Positions 1 to 7,846 of a stretch of DNA of 40,624 nt are shown piece by piece; position 1 is the first letter of the stretch, and each line of letters starts with the position of its first letter. Location: the NCBI RefSeq assembly GCF_000730645.1, contig NZ_BBIU01000021.1, forward strand, positions 1 to 40,624, given 5' to 3'. Source of the DNA: Pseudomonas parafulva NBRC 16636 = DSM 17004 (GTDB lineage: Bacteria; Pseudomonadota; Gammaproteobacteria; Pseudomonadales; Pseudomonadaceae). The position numbers were made by a program, and so were the translations under genes. The notes under the pieces are model-generated. The model made no database searches and was not told the origin of the DNA. It worked only from the letters and a program-made list of their open reading frames with translations.

Positions 1-129
1 GAGCTATCGCGCGCTTAGAAGCAAAAGCAGTGGCGTACTTCAGTCAGATTGGCTGTTGCCAAAGAAGCAGATCAAGAGAAGCAGATCGAGCGATCTCAAT
101 TCATCACTTCGAAACAAATCGACAGGCCA

Positions 130-145
130 GCACCAAGAACGTGCA
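130..145 (+). promoter_or_regulatory. NtrC-like enhancer site upstream of urtA
   Basis: The sequence GCACC-AAGAA-CGTGCA has the GCAC-N7-GTGC spacing of the NtrC (GlnG) consensus. It lies about 110-125 bases upstream of the start predicted from the sigma-54 promoter at 228-243, a normal enhancer distance. The dyad and spacing are seen in the sequence. Binding by NtrC is inferred from the consensus and from the urea-uptake genes downstream. One short degenerate site can occur by chance. Confidence 0.5.
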
Positions 146-227
146 GGCGCATCGACCACGCACCAGTCTGTTACGTCAGCCTGCCCAAATAATGCGCTGT
201 AACCCGCGCTAGCCCCGCTCCATCACT

Positions 228-243
228 AGGCACACCCCTTGCA
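228..243 (+). promoter_or_regulatory. Sigma-54 (RpoN) promoter of the urt operon
   Basis: AGGCACACCCCTTGCA matches the -24/-12 consensus TGGCACGNNNNTTGCW with the GG and GC doublets at the correct spacing; the T before GG and the G after CAC are missing. The predicted transcript would start near 254 and have a 5' leader of about 43 nt before urtA. The leader contains a run of nine A residues (about 271-279) just before the Shine-Dalgarno sequence, which could be an Hfq/Crc-type A-rich target. Nitrogen control of urea uptake through RpoN is well established in proteobacteria. Confidence 0.65.
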
Positions 244-296
244 ACCCCACTCCCCGCTTACCCAACACTCAAAAAAAAACGCAGCGGAGAGAGCAC

Positions 297-1562
297 ATGA
301 AGCGTCGCAGTTTGATCAAGGCCTTTACCCTCAGCGCATCGATCGCCGCCATGGGCCTGAGCTGGACCATCCAGGCCGCCGAAACCATCAAGGTCGGCAT
401 TCTCCATTCGCTGTCCGGCACCATGGCCATCTCCGAGACGTCGCTCAAGGACATGGCGCTGATGACCATCGACGAGATCAACGCCAAGGGCGGCGTCAAC
501 GGCAAGATGCTGGAGCCCGTGGTGGTAGACCCGGCCTCCAACTGGCCCCTGTTCGCCGAGAAGAGCCGCCAACTGCTGACCCAGGACAAGGTCGCCGTGG
601 TGTTCGGCTGCTGGACTTCGGTATCGCGTAAATCCGTCCTGCCGGTATTCGAGGAGCTCAATGGCCTGCTGTTCTACCCGGTGCAGTACGAGGGTGAAGA
701 AATGTCGCCCAACGTGTTCTACACCGGCGCGGCGCCCAACCAGCAAGCCATCCCGGCCGTGGAGTACCTGATGAGCGAGGACGGCGGCAGTGCCAAGCGC
801 TTCTACCTGCTGGGCACCGACTACGTGTACCCACGCACCACCAACAAGATCCTGCGCGCCTTCCTGCACAGCAAGGGCGTGGCCGACAAGGACATCGAGG
901 AGGTATACACCCCGTTCGGCCACAGCGACTACCAGACCATCGTCGCCAACATCAAGAAATTCTCCGCAGGCGGCAAGACCGCGGTCATCTCCACCGTCAA
1001 CGGCGACTCCAACGTACCGTTCTACAAGGAACTGGCCAACCAGGGCCTGAAGGCAACCGATGTGCCGGTGGTGGCGTTCTCGGTAGGTGAAGAAGAACTG
1101 CGCGGTATCGACACCAAGCCACTGGTAGGCCACCTGGCGGCCTGGAACTACTTCGAGTCGGTGGATAACCCGGTCAACCAGAAGTTCGTTGCCGACTGGA
1201 AAGCCTATGCCAAGGCCAAGAAGCTGCCCGGCGCCGACAAGGCCGTGACCAACGACCCCATGGAAGCCACCTACGTGGGCATCCACATGTGGGCCCAGGC
1301 GGTGGAAAAAGCCAAGTCCACTGACGTGGACAAGGTACGTGAAGCACTGGCCGGCCAGACGTTCCAGGCACCGTCAGGCTTCACCCTGACCATGGACAAG
1401 ACCAACCACCATTTGCACAAGCCGGTGATGATCGGCGAGATCCAGGACGACGGCCAGTTCAGCGTGGTGTGGGAGACCGAGCAACCCCTGCGTGCGCAGC
1501 CCTGGAGCCCGTTCATTCCAGGCAACGACAAGCGGCCTGATTATGCGGTGAAGAGTAACTGA
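297..1562 (+). CDS. urtA: Urea ABC transporter substrate-binding protein UrtA
   Basis: Periplasmic receptor that captures urea (or short-chain amides) for the UrtBCDE ABC importer. The 421-residue product starts with a cleavable signal peptide (residues 1-27, cleavage near IQA|AETIK); its KRRSLIK start also resembles a twin-arginine motif. The mature part opens with KVGILHSLSGTMA, typical of the Peripla_BP_5/6 family, and retains the UrtA-type FGCWTSVSRK and LFYPVQYEGEE stretches that separate it from LivK-type receptors. Length is normal for UrtA. The start is supported by GGAGAG upstream. It is the first gene of urtABCDE and is separated from urtB by about 125 bases holding an inverted REP pair. 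The urea assignment rests on family features and on the five-gene order; amides remain possible substrates. Confidence 0.93.
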   Translation: MKRRSLIKAFTLSASIAAMGLSWTIQAAETIKVGILHSLSGTMAISETSLKDMALMTIDEINAKGGVNGKMLEPVVVDPASNWPLFAEKSRQLLTQDKVAVVFGCWTSVSRKSVLPVFEELNGLLFYPVQYEGEEMSPNVFYTGAAPNQQAIPAVEYLMSEDGGSAKRFYLLGTDYVYPRTTNKILRAFLHSKGVADKDIEEVYTPFGHSDYQTIVANIKKFSAGGKTAVISTVNGDSNVPFYKELANQGLKATDVPVVAFSVGEEELRGIDTKPLVGHLAAWNYFESVDNPVNQKFVADWKAYAKAKKLPGADKAVTNDPMEATYVGIHMWAQAVEKAKSTDVDKVREALAGQTFQAPSGFTLTMDKTNHHLHKPVMIGEIQDDGQFSVVWETEQPLRAQPWSPFIPGNDKRPDYAVKSN

Positions 1563-1577
1563 GGCACTGCGGCCCCA

Positions 1578-1658
1578 ATCGCAGGCAACCCGCGCCCACA
1601 GCGACAGCACTGGCTTCAAACCCTTCAACGCACCTGTGGGCGCGGGCTTGCCCGCGAT
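1578..1658. repeat. Inverted REP pair between urtA and urtB
   Basis: Two copies of the P. putida REP core face each other: 1578-1601 (ending GCGCCCACAG) and 1634-1658 (starting CTGTGGGCGCGGGC). A transcript could fold this into a long hairpin between the first and second cistrons. Such elements commonly sit between a highly expressed binding-protein gene and its permease genes and can protect the 3' end of the upstream message. The second copy also creates a spurious in-frame GTG (1636) ahead of the true urtB start. Confidence 0.8.
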
Positions 1659-1689
1659 GACTCCAACACCGATTTCCAGGATGGCCCAG

Positions 1690-3177
1690 ATGCTCAGATA
1701 CCTCCTCATCCTCTTGCTGCTGTTGCCGCTGGCTGCCGAAGCCAGCGAAGGCGAATTCTTTTTTGCCGCCAAGCCCGCCGAGCAGGCCCGCCTGCTCGAA
1801 AGCTGGGCCGCACAACCCGACCCTGCGCGCCTGGCCCTGCTGGAAAACCTGCGCCAGGGCCGCATCGCACAGGACGATACCCGCAAGGTACGCCTGAACA
1901 ACCGCTTGCGCGGGCTGATCGACAATGCCCTGGCCAGCCATCAACTGCTCAGTGACAACAGCGAAACCCGCCTGGCAGCGGCCAGGCAACTGCAAAAAAG
2001 CGCCCAGCCGGCGCAGATGGCCTGGCTGGACCGGCGCTATGCCAACGACCCCGACCCTGCCGTGCACGCCGCCCTTGGCCTGGCCCTGGCCAATCTGCAA
2101 CTGGGCGCCAGCGAGCCTGGGGTACGCCTGGCCGCCGTGCGCCTGCTGGGCGAAACCGGCGACCCCATGGCCCGCACCCGCCTGGAAGCCTTGCTGCAAC
2201 CGGATACCGAAGCCGACCCGGCAGTGCGCACCGCCGCCGAAACCAGCCTGGCCCAGGTCAAGCGCAAGCTCCTGATGGGTGAACTGCTGGGCCAGGCGTT
2301 CAGCGGCCTGTCGCTGGGTTCGATCCTGCTGCTGGCCGCCCTGGGCCTGGCCATTACCTTTGGCCTGCTGGGGGTCATCAACATGGCCCATGGCGAAATG
2401 CTGATGCTCGGCGCCTACAGCACCTACATGGTGCAGGTGCTGGTGCAGCGCTACGCCCCGGGCGCCATCGAGTTCTACCCGCTGATTGCCCTGCCGGTGG
2501 CGTTCGCCGTCAGTGCCGGGGTGGGCATGGCCCTGGAGCGCACGGTCATCCGCCACCTGTATGGCCGCCCACTGGAAACCCTGCTGGCCACCTGGGGCAT
2601 CAGCCTGATGCTGATCCAGGCCATCCGCCTGCTGTTCGGGGCGCAGAACGTCGAGGTCAGCAACCCGGGCTGGTTGTCCGGTGGCATCCAACTGCTGCCC
2701 AACCTGGTACTGCCCTACAACCGCCTGGTGATCATCGTCTTCGCCCTGGCAGTGGTGCTGCTTACCTGGCTGCTGCTCAACCGCACGCGGCTAGGCCTGA
2801 ACGTGCGAGCGGTCACCCAGAACCGCAACATGGCCGCCTGCTGCGGGGTGCCCACCGGGCGCATCGACATGCTGGCCTTCGGCCTGGGCTCGGGCATTGC
2901 CGGGCTGGGTGGCGTTGCCCTCAGCCAGGTCGGCAACGTGGGCCCGGACCTTGGCCAGAGCTACATCATCGACTCCTTCCTGGTGGTGGTGCTGGGCGGT
3001 GTCGGCCAGCTGGCCGGCAGCCTCTGGGCGGCCTTCGGCTTAGGCATCGCCAACAAGCTGCTGGAACCGCAGATAGGCGCGGTACTCGGCAAGATCCTCA
3101 TCCTTGCGTTGATCATTCTGTTCATCCAGAAACGCCCGCAAGGCCTGTTCGCCCTCAAGGGACGGGTAATCGACTGA
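1690..3177 (+). CDS. urtB: Urea ABC transporter permease UrtB
   Basis: One of two inner-membrane subunits that form the urea channel with UrtC. From this start the product has 495 residues: a signal-like hydrophobic segment (MLRYLLILLLLLPL), a roughly 180-residue soluble region rich in Ala, Leu, Gln and Arg with repeat-like LAxARQLQ motifs, then a LivH-type permease with about eight membrane segments beginning near GSILLLAALGLAITFGLLGVIN. The long N-terminal part is normal for proteobacterial UrtB. The frame is open from a GTG at 1636, but that lies inside a REP element; ATG 1690 has AGGA seven bases upstream, and ATG 1681 is a second option. The stop overlaps the urtC start by one base (TGATG), implying translational coupling. 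Confidence 0.9.
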   Translation: MLRYLLILLLLLPLAAEASEGEFFFAAKPAEQARLLESWAAQPDPARLALLENLRQGRIAQDDTRKVRLNNRLRGLIDNALASHQLLSDNSETRLAAARQLQKSAQPAQMAWLDRRYANDPDPAVHAALGLALANLQLGASEPGVRLAAVRLLGETGDPMARTRLEALLQPDTEADPAVRTAAETSLAQVKRKLLMGELLGQAFSGLSLGSILLLAALGLAITFGLLGVINMAHGEMLMLGAYSTYMVQVLVQRYAPGAIEFYPLIALPVAFAVSAGVGMALERTVIRHLYGRPLETLLATWGISLMLIQAIRLLFGAQNVEVSNPGWLSGGIQLLPNLVLPYNRLVIIVFALAVVLLTWLLLNRTRLGLNVRAVTQNRNMAACCGVPTGRIDMLAFGLGSGIAGLGGVALSQVGNVGPDLGQSYIIDSFLVVVLGGVGQLAGSLWAAFGLGIANKLLEPQIGAVLGKILILALIILFIQKRPQGLFALKGRVID

Positions 3178-4256
3178 TGAACCAGCCACTGCTTGTCACC
3201 GCTGCGCAAAAAGCCGGGCCACGCCTGTCGCTGGCCGCCGGCTGCGCCGCCACACTGGTGCTGATAGCACTGCCGCTGCTGTCACTGCTGCCGGCAGAAC
3301 ATGCCCTGCACGTCTCGGCCTACACGCTGACCCTGGTCGGCAAGATCCTCTGCTACGCCATCGTCGCCCTGGCTCTGGACCTGGTGTGGGGCTACGCCGG
3401 GCTGCTGTCCCTGGGCCACGGCCTGTTCTTTGCCCTGGGCGGTTACGCCATGGGCATGTACCTGATGCGCCAGGCTGCCGGTGACGGGCTGCCCGGGTTC
3501 ATGACCTTCCTGTCGTGGACCGAGCTGCCGTGGTACTGGGCCGGCACCCAGCACTTTGCCTGGGCCCTGTGCCTGGTCGTGCTGGCGCCCGGGCTGCTGG
3601 CGCTGGCGTTTGGCTGGTTTGCGTTCCGTTCGCGCATCAAGGGCGTGTACTTCTCGATCATGACCCAGGCCCTGACCTTTGCCGGCATGTTGCTGTTCTT
3701 TCGCAACGAGACCGGTTTTGGCGGCAACAACGGCTTCACCAGCTTCCGGTCCATCCTGGGCTTCGACATTGCCGCGCCCGGCACCCGTGCGGTGCTGTTT
3801 CTGCTCACCGTCGGGCTGCTACTGGCCAGCCTGTACCTGTGCTGGCGGCTGACCCGCAGCAAGTTCGGGCGTTTGCTCACCGCCGTGCGCGATGCCGAGA
3901 ACCGCATGATGTTCTGCGGCTACGACCCACGCGGGTTCAAGCTGCTGGTGTGGGTGCTCAGCGCTGTGCTGTGCGGTTTGGCAGGCGCCTTGTACGTGCC
4001 GCAGGTGGGCATCATCAACCCCAGCGAGATGTCGCCCACCAACTCCATCGAAGCCGCCGTGTGGGTCGCCCTGGGCGGGCGCGGCACATTGATTGGCCCG
4101 CTGCTCGGCGCCGGCCTGGTCAATGGCATGAAGAGCTGGTTCACCGTGGCCTTCCCGGAGTTCTGGCTGTTCTTCCTGGGCGCGCTGTTCATCCTGGTGA
4201 CCCTGTACCTGCCCAAAGGGGTGGTCGGGCTGCTGAAGAAAAGGAGCCAGCCATGA
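3177..4256 (+). CDS. urtC: Urea ABC transporter permease UrtC
   Basis: Second transmembrane subunit of the urea importer, LivM family, 359 residues. Around ten hydrophobic segments are visible. The conserved GYAGLLSLGHGLFFALGGYA near residues 70-90 and the cytoplasmic loop FGRLLTAVRDAENRMMFCGYDP, which contacts the ATPases, are both present. The C-terminal stretch WVALGGRGTLIGPLLGAGLVN is typical of the family. The start overlaps the end of urtB and the stop overlaps the start of urtD (ATGA at 4253-4256), so translation of urtBCD is probably coupled. The UrtC rather than LivM assignment depends on the operon with urtA. Confidence 0.92.
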   Translation: MNQPLLVTAAQKAGPRLSLAAGCAATLVLIALPLLSLLPAEHALHVSAYTLTLVGKILCYAIVALALDLVWGYAGLLSLGHGLFFALGGYAMGMYLMRQAAGDGLPGFMTFLSWTELPWYWAGTQHFAWALCLVVLAPGLLALAFGWFAFRSRIKGVYFSIMTQALTFAGMLLFFRNETGFGGNNGFTSFRSILGFDIAAPGTRAVLFLLTVGLLLASLYLCWRLTRSKFGRLLTAVRDAENRMMFCGYDPRGFKLLVWVLSAVLCGLAGALYVPQVGIINPSEMSPTNSIEAAVWVALGGRGTLIGPLLGAGLVNGMKSWFTVAFPEFWLFFLGALFILVTLYLPKGVVGLLKKRSQP

Positions 4257-5110
4257 GAGGCGTGCCGCCGGTTCACCCGGAATTCATGCTCGAACCCGTC
4301 TTCGACCAGCTTGGCGCCGGCCGCGAAGCCATTGGCCTCGGCCACAGCCGCAAAGCCGGCCTGGACACCCGCCACGGCACAGTGCTGAGCCTGGAGGACG
4401 TCAGCGTTAGCTTCGATGGCTTCAAGGCGCTGAATGCCCTGAACCTCTATATCGGTGTGGGGGAGCTGCGCTGCATCATCGGCCCGAACGGCGCCGGCAA
4501 GACCACCCTGATGGACGTGATCACGGGCAAGACCCGCCCCGATACCGGGACCGCGTACTTTGGCGACACCCTCGACCTGACCCGTATGAGCGAATACCAG
4601 ATCGCCCAGGCCGGCATCGGCCGCAAGTTCCAGAAGCCTACGGTGTTCGAGGCACTGACGGTGTTCGAAAACCTGGAACTGGCGCTCAAAGCCGACAAAT
4701 CGGTGTGGGCCAGCCTGGCCGCAAGGCTGAGCGGTGAGCAGCGTGAACGTATCGAGCAGGTGCTCACCACCTTGCGGCTGCTGCCGCTGGCCGGGCGCCA
4801 GGCCGGGCTGCTGTCCCACGGGCAGAAGCAGTTTCTGGAGATTGGCATGCTGCTGGTGCAGGAGCCACAGCTGCTGTTGCTGGATGAGCCGGTGGCCGGC
4901 ATGACCGACGCCGAGACCGAGTTCACCGCCGAACTGTTCAAAGGCCTGGCTGGCAAGCATTCGCTGATGGTGGTGGAGCACGACATGGGGTTTGTCGGCA
5001 GCATCGCTGACCACGTGACGGTGTTGCATCAAGGCAGTGTGCTGGCGGAGGGATCGCTGGAACAGGTGCAGGCGGATGAGCGGGTGGTCGAGGTGTATCT
5101 AGGCCGTTAG
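4253..5110 (+). CDS. urtD: Urea ABC transporter ATP-binding protein UrtD
   Basis: LivG-type ATPase that powers urea import together with UrtE. The 285-residue product has an approximately 40-residue N-terminal extension before the ABC core, common in UrtD, then Walker A GPNGAGKTT at 77-85, a degenerate signature LSHGQKQFLEIG, Walker B LLLLDEPVAGM and the switch histidine in VVEHDMGFV. The ATG at 4253 follows AAGGAG and overlaps the urtC stop, which fixes the start well although the open frame continues far upstream. The signature reads LSHGQ rather than LSGGQ, which is normal in this subfamily. Confidence 0.92.
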   Translation: MRGVPPVHPEFMLEPVFDQLGAGREAIGLGHSRKAGLDTRHGTVLSLEDVSVSFDGFKALNALNLYIGVGELRCIIGPNGAGKTTLMDVITGKTRPDTGTAYFGDTLDLTRMSEYQIAQAGIGRKFQKPTVFEALTVFENLELALKADKSVWASLAARLSGEQRERIEQVLTTLRLLPLAGRQAGLLSHGQKQFLEIGMLLVQEPQLLLLDEPVAGMTDAETEFTAELFKGLAGKHSLMVVEHDMGFVGSIADHVTVLHQGSVLAEGSLEQVQADERVVEVYLGR

Positions 5111-5177
5111 GGATTGAAACCTGGGCTGGCCCCTCGCGGGCCGGTGCAGGCACTGCAACGTTTCCGGGAATATTCAC

Positions 5178-5876
5178 ATGCTCAAGATCGACAGCCTGCA
5201 CCAGTACTACGGCGGCAGCCACATCCTCAGGGGCCTGAGCTTCGAAGCCAAGGTGGGCGAAGTGACTTGCCTGCTGGGGCGCAACGGGGTGGGCAAGACC
5301 ACCCTGCTGCGCTGCTTGATGGGCCTGGTACCGGCCCGCGAAGGCAGCGTGCAGTGGGAGGGCAAACCAATCACCACGCTCAAGCCCCAGCAACGGGTAC
5401 AGGCCGGCATCGCCTACGTGCCCCAGGGCCGCGAAATCTTCCCGCGCCTGACCGTGGAGGAAAACCTGTTGATGGGCCTGTCGCGGTTCCCTGCCCGTGA
5501 AGCTCGCGAAGTGCCAGCCTTCATCTACGAGCTGTTCCCGGTACTCGAGCAGATGAAACAGCGACGTGGCGGCGACCTGTCCGGAGGCCAGCAGCAACAG
5601 CTGGCCATCGGGCGCGCCCTGGCCAGCCGGCCACGGCTGCTGATCCTCGACGAGCCTACCGAAGGTATCCAGCCGTCGGTGATCAAGGAGATAGGCGCCG
5701 TGATCCGCCGCCTGGCCCAGCGCGGCGACATGGCAATTTTGCTGGTGGAGCAGTTCTACGACTTTGCCGAAGCACTGGCCGACCAGTACCTGGTCATGGC
5801 CCGGGGCGAGATCATCCAGTGTGGCCGTGGCGAAAACATGCCGGCCGAGGGTGTACGCGGGCTGGTAACCATTTAA
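5178..5876 (+). CDS. urtE: Urea ABC transporter ATP-binding protein UrtE
   Basis: LivF-type ATPase, partner of UrtD, 232 residues. Walker A GRNGVGKTT (34-42), the Q-loop region YVPQGREIFPRLTVEENL, signature LSGGQQQQLAIGRAL, Walker B LLILDEPTEGIQ and the switch region LLVEQFYDF are all present. It follows urtD by 67 bases, the only gap among urtBCDE, and the gap contains a small GC-rich inverted sequence but no clear terminator. This gene completes the transporter; no urease gene follows in this window, so imported urea must be handled by enzymes encoded elsewhere. Confidence 0.92.
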   Translation: MLKIDSLHQYYGGSHILRGLSFEAKVGEVTCLLGRNGVGKTTLLRCLMGLVPAREGSVQWEGKPITTLKPQQRVQAGIAYVPQGREIFPRLTVEENLLMGLSRFPAREAREVPAFIYELFPVLEQMKQRRGGDLSGGQQQQLAIGRALASRPRLLILDEPTEGIQPSVIKEIGAVIRRLAQRGDMAILLVEQFYDFAEALADQYLVMARGEIIQCGRGENMPAEGVRGLVTI

Positions 5877-5907
5877 CCTGCACGCAACCCCTTTGCGAGA
5901 CGCTGTC

Positions 5908-6429
5908 ATGAGTTACCAACTACGCGATGCCCTGCTCAGCGATGTGCCGGGCATTCTCGACATCTACAACGACGCGGTGCGCAACACCACGGCGATCTGG
6001 AACGAAACACCTGTAGACCTGGTTAACCGCCAGGCCTGGTTCGCGGCGCGCGCGCAACAGGGCTACCCCATCCTGGTGGCGGTGGACGAAACCGGCGTGC
6101 TCGGCTATGCGTCGTTTGGCGACTGGCGCCCGTTCGAAGGGTTTCGCAACACGGTGGAACACTCGGTGTACGTGCGCAGCGACCAACGCGGCAAGGGCCT
6201 GGGGCCTGCGCTGATGACCCTGCTGGTAGAGCGGGCCCGCAGCGGCGGCAAGCATGTGATGGTGGCCGCCATCGAGAGCGGCAACGCAGCCTCGGTGCGC
6301 CTGCACGAAAGGCTGGGCTTCGTGACCACCGGGCAGATGCCGCAGGTTGGGGTGAAGTTCGGCCGTTGGCTGGACCTCACCTTCATGCAGTTGCTGTTGA
6401 ACCCCGGGGCGGCGCCTACATCTGCGTGA
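5908..6429 (+). CDS. GNAT family N-acetyltransferase, MddA/YncA-like
   Basis: A 173-residue GNAT enzyme that transfers acetyl from acetyl-CoA to an amine. The acetyl-CoA loop QRGKGLG lies near residue 97, and the order LRDALLSDVPGILDIYNDAV, TAIWNETPVDLVNRQAWF and AIESGNAASVRLHERLGF matches the phosphinothricin / methionine sulfoximine / methionine sulfone acetyltransferase group (PA4866, YncA). Members detoxify glutamine-synthetase inhibitors such as methionine sulfoximine, which would suit a nitrogen-uptake neighbourhood, but the true substrate cannot be read here. ATG 5908 begins 31 bases after urtE, so it may be cotranscribed with urt. An in-frame TTG at 5893 is less likely. Its 3' end overlaps the convergent cbpM by 14 bases. 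Confidence 0.85.
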   Translation: MSYQLRDALLSDVPGILDIYNDAVRNTTAIWNETPVDLVNRQAWFAARAQQGYPILVAVDETGVLGYASFGDWRPFEGFRNTVEHSVYVRSDQRGKGLGPALMTLLVERARSGGKHVMVAAIESGNAASVRLHERLGFVTTGQMPQVGVKFGRWLDLTFMQLLLNPGAAPTSA

Positions 6430-6721
6430 ACCTGCCCAGGCGCTGGCGCAACATGGTGTTCTCGCTGCGAAGTTGCTGCACCTCCTGCAGCAACTCCAGT
6501 GCCAGTGCCACCCCCTCCCACTCCAGCTCCAGCTCGTGGTGCAGCTTGGCGGCGCGCCTGGCCAGCAACGGCGCCTGATCGTCGAACAGCCAGTCCTCGG
6601 GCGTGCGCCCGGACGGTTCCACAATGCCGTGTTCGACGATCTCGATCACGCAGTCGGCCGTGACGTCGGCCTCCTGACACAAGGTACGCATGTCCAGTTG
6701 AACGATCAGGGTGCTGCTCAT
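6416..6721 (-). CDS. cbpM: Chaperone modulator CbpM
   Basis: Small (101-residue) specific inhibitor or modulator of the DnaJ homologue CbpA; it binds the J-domain and limits co-chaperone activity. The N-terminal half (QLDMRTLCQEADVTADCVIEIVEHGIVEP) is the MerR-like helix-turn-helix fold of CbpM, and the C-terminal half is a coiled-coil-like LLQEVQQLRSENTMLRQRL. ATG 6721 lies two bases after the cbpA stop; an alternative GTG at 6727 overlaps that stop. Tight spacing after cbpA on the same strand supports the identification. Confidence 0.9.
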   Translation of the reverse strand: MSSTLIVQLDMRTLCQEADVTADCVIEIVEHGIVEPSGRTPEDWLFDDQAPLLARRAAKLHHELELEWEGVALALELLQEVQQLRSENTMLRQRLGRFTQM

Positions 6722-6723
6722 GA

Positions 6724-7683
6724 TCACTTACTCCATTGTGCCCTCGGGTTGAACGCGGCCTTTTCGGAAAGCTTGGCCCACAGTTCACGGGTTGATTCGT
6801 CGGAGGTGGCCGGCATGACCACCTTGAGCTGCGCATACAGGTTGCCACGCTGGCCTTGTTTGTCGGCCAGGCCCTTGCCCGGCACGCGCAGGCGCTGGCC
6901 GCTCTGGCTGTCGGGGCGGATGGTGAGGTTGATCTTGCCTTCCAGGGTAGGCACCGCCACCTTGGTGCCCAGGGCGGCTTCCCACGGTGCCAGCGGCACG
7001 GTGATGATCAGGTCGTGCCCTTCCACATCGAACAGCGGGTGCGGCGCCATGCGAATGGTCAGGAACAGGTCGCCGTTGGCGCCGCCACCACTGCCAGGTG
7101 CACCCTGGCCCTTCAGGCGGATGCGCTCGCCGTCGGTAACCCCGGCGGGAATCTTGACGTTCAGGGTTTTGGTGGTGAACCCGGTGCGTTGCCCCATGGC
7201 GTTGGTCTGCGGCACCTGGAAGCTGATCTGCTTGGACTCTTTGCTCAGTGTTTCTTCAAGGAAGACTGCCAGTTCAAGCTCCACGTCCTGCCCCCGCCTG
7301 CCGGCACTGCGCTGCTGTTGCCGGGCGCCGCCGAAGGGGTTGCCACCCCGGCCACCGAACATCGAGCTGAAAAAATCGGAAAAATCGCCCCCTTCGAAGC
7401 CGCCGCCACCACCCGCGCCACGGCCTTCCCAGCCGGGCGGCGCCTGGAACGGTCGACCGTGCTGGCCACCGTACTTGCGGATCTCGTCGAATTCGGCGCG
7501 CTTCTGGGCGTCGCCCAGCACCTCGTAGGCCTCGTTGGCCTCCTTGAATTTGTCCTCGGCGTCGCGCTCCTTGCTGACGTCAGGGTGATACTTGCGGGCC
7601 AGCTTGCGATACGCGGCCTTGATCGCCTTGTCGTCCGCGGTGGGCTCTACGCCAAGTATCTTGTAGTAGTCTTTGAAGTCCAT
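6724..7683 (-). CDS. cbpA: DnaJ-like co-chaperone / DNA-binding protein CbpA
   Basis: Class B J-protein of 319 residues that stimulates Hsp70 ATPase; E. coli CbpA also binds curved DNA and the nucleoid in stationary phase. The J-domain is at 1-70 with the essential HPD tripeptide at 33-35, followed by a Gly/Phe-rich linker (about 75-125, [21 protein letters not shown]) and two beta-barrel C-terminal domains. There is no zinc-finger CxxCxGxG domain, which separates it from DnaJ. The frame is open to 7770, but [11 protein letters not shown] at 7683 is the conserved start. It is followed directly by cbpM and is preceded by a sigma-32 type promoter at 7724-7749. Confidence 0.95.
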   Translation of the reverse strand: MDFKDYYKILGVEPTADDKAIKAAYRKLARKYHPDVSKERDAEDKFKEANEAYEVLGDAQKRAEFDEIRKYGGQHGRPFQAPPGWEGRGAGGGGGFEGGDFSDFFSSMFGGRGGNPFGGARQQQRSAGRRGQDVELELAVFLEETLSKESKQISFQVPQTNAMGQRTGFTTKTLNVKIPAGVTDGERIRLKGQGAPGSGGGANGDLFLTIRMAPHPLFDVEGHDLIITVPLAPWEAALGTKVAVPTLEGKINLTIRPDSQSGQRLRVPGKGLADKQGQRGNLYAQLKVVMPATSDESTRELWAKLSEKAAFNPRAQWSK

Positions 7684-7723
7684 CTGGGGATCACCAATGT
7701 GAATGTGCGTATTGCTACAGAAG

Positions 7724-7749
7724 ATAGGGGTCAAGCATAGCCTTTCAAG
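7724..7749 (-). promoter_or_regulatory. Sigma-32 (heat-shock) type promoter of cbpAM
   Basis: Read on the minus strand, CTTGAAA (7749-7743) is followed after 12 bases by CCCCTAT (7730-7724). This matches the RpoH consensus CTTGAAA-N(11-16)-CCCCAT closely. Transcription would begin near 7717, giving a leader of about 35 nt before cbpA. E. coli cbpA is better known for sigma-S and Lrp control, so heat-shock control here is an inference from the motif. Confidence 0.6.
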
Positions 7750-7785
7750 ACCCGCTTGGGGTTGCGCCATGGCAGACGACCGGCC

Positions 7786-7813
7786 TTGATTCTCCAGCCA
7801 ACTGGCATAAACT
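7786..7813 (+). promoter_or_regulatory. Possible sigma-70 promoter of the Hsp70-family gene
   Basis: TTGATT, a 16-base spacer and TAAACT read toward the Hsp70-like gene, with the start codon about 34 bases downstream. Both hexamers match consensus at four of six positions. It would be back to back with the sigma-32 type promoter of cbpA. Confidence 0.35.
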
Positions 7814-7846
7814 GCGCGGCCGTTTTACCTCCGGAAGCTCATTCCC

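Noticed and set aside
30..212. 60-codon frame upstream of urtA
   Set aside because: It lacks a ribosome site and covers the NtrC-like site; the region reads as regulatory DNA.
258..1286. Long minus-strand open frame opposite urtA
   Set aside because: It is the antisense shadow of urtA in GC-rich DNA; it has no ribosome site and no family pattern.
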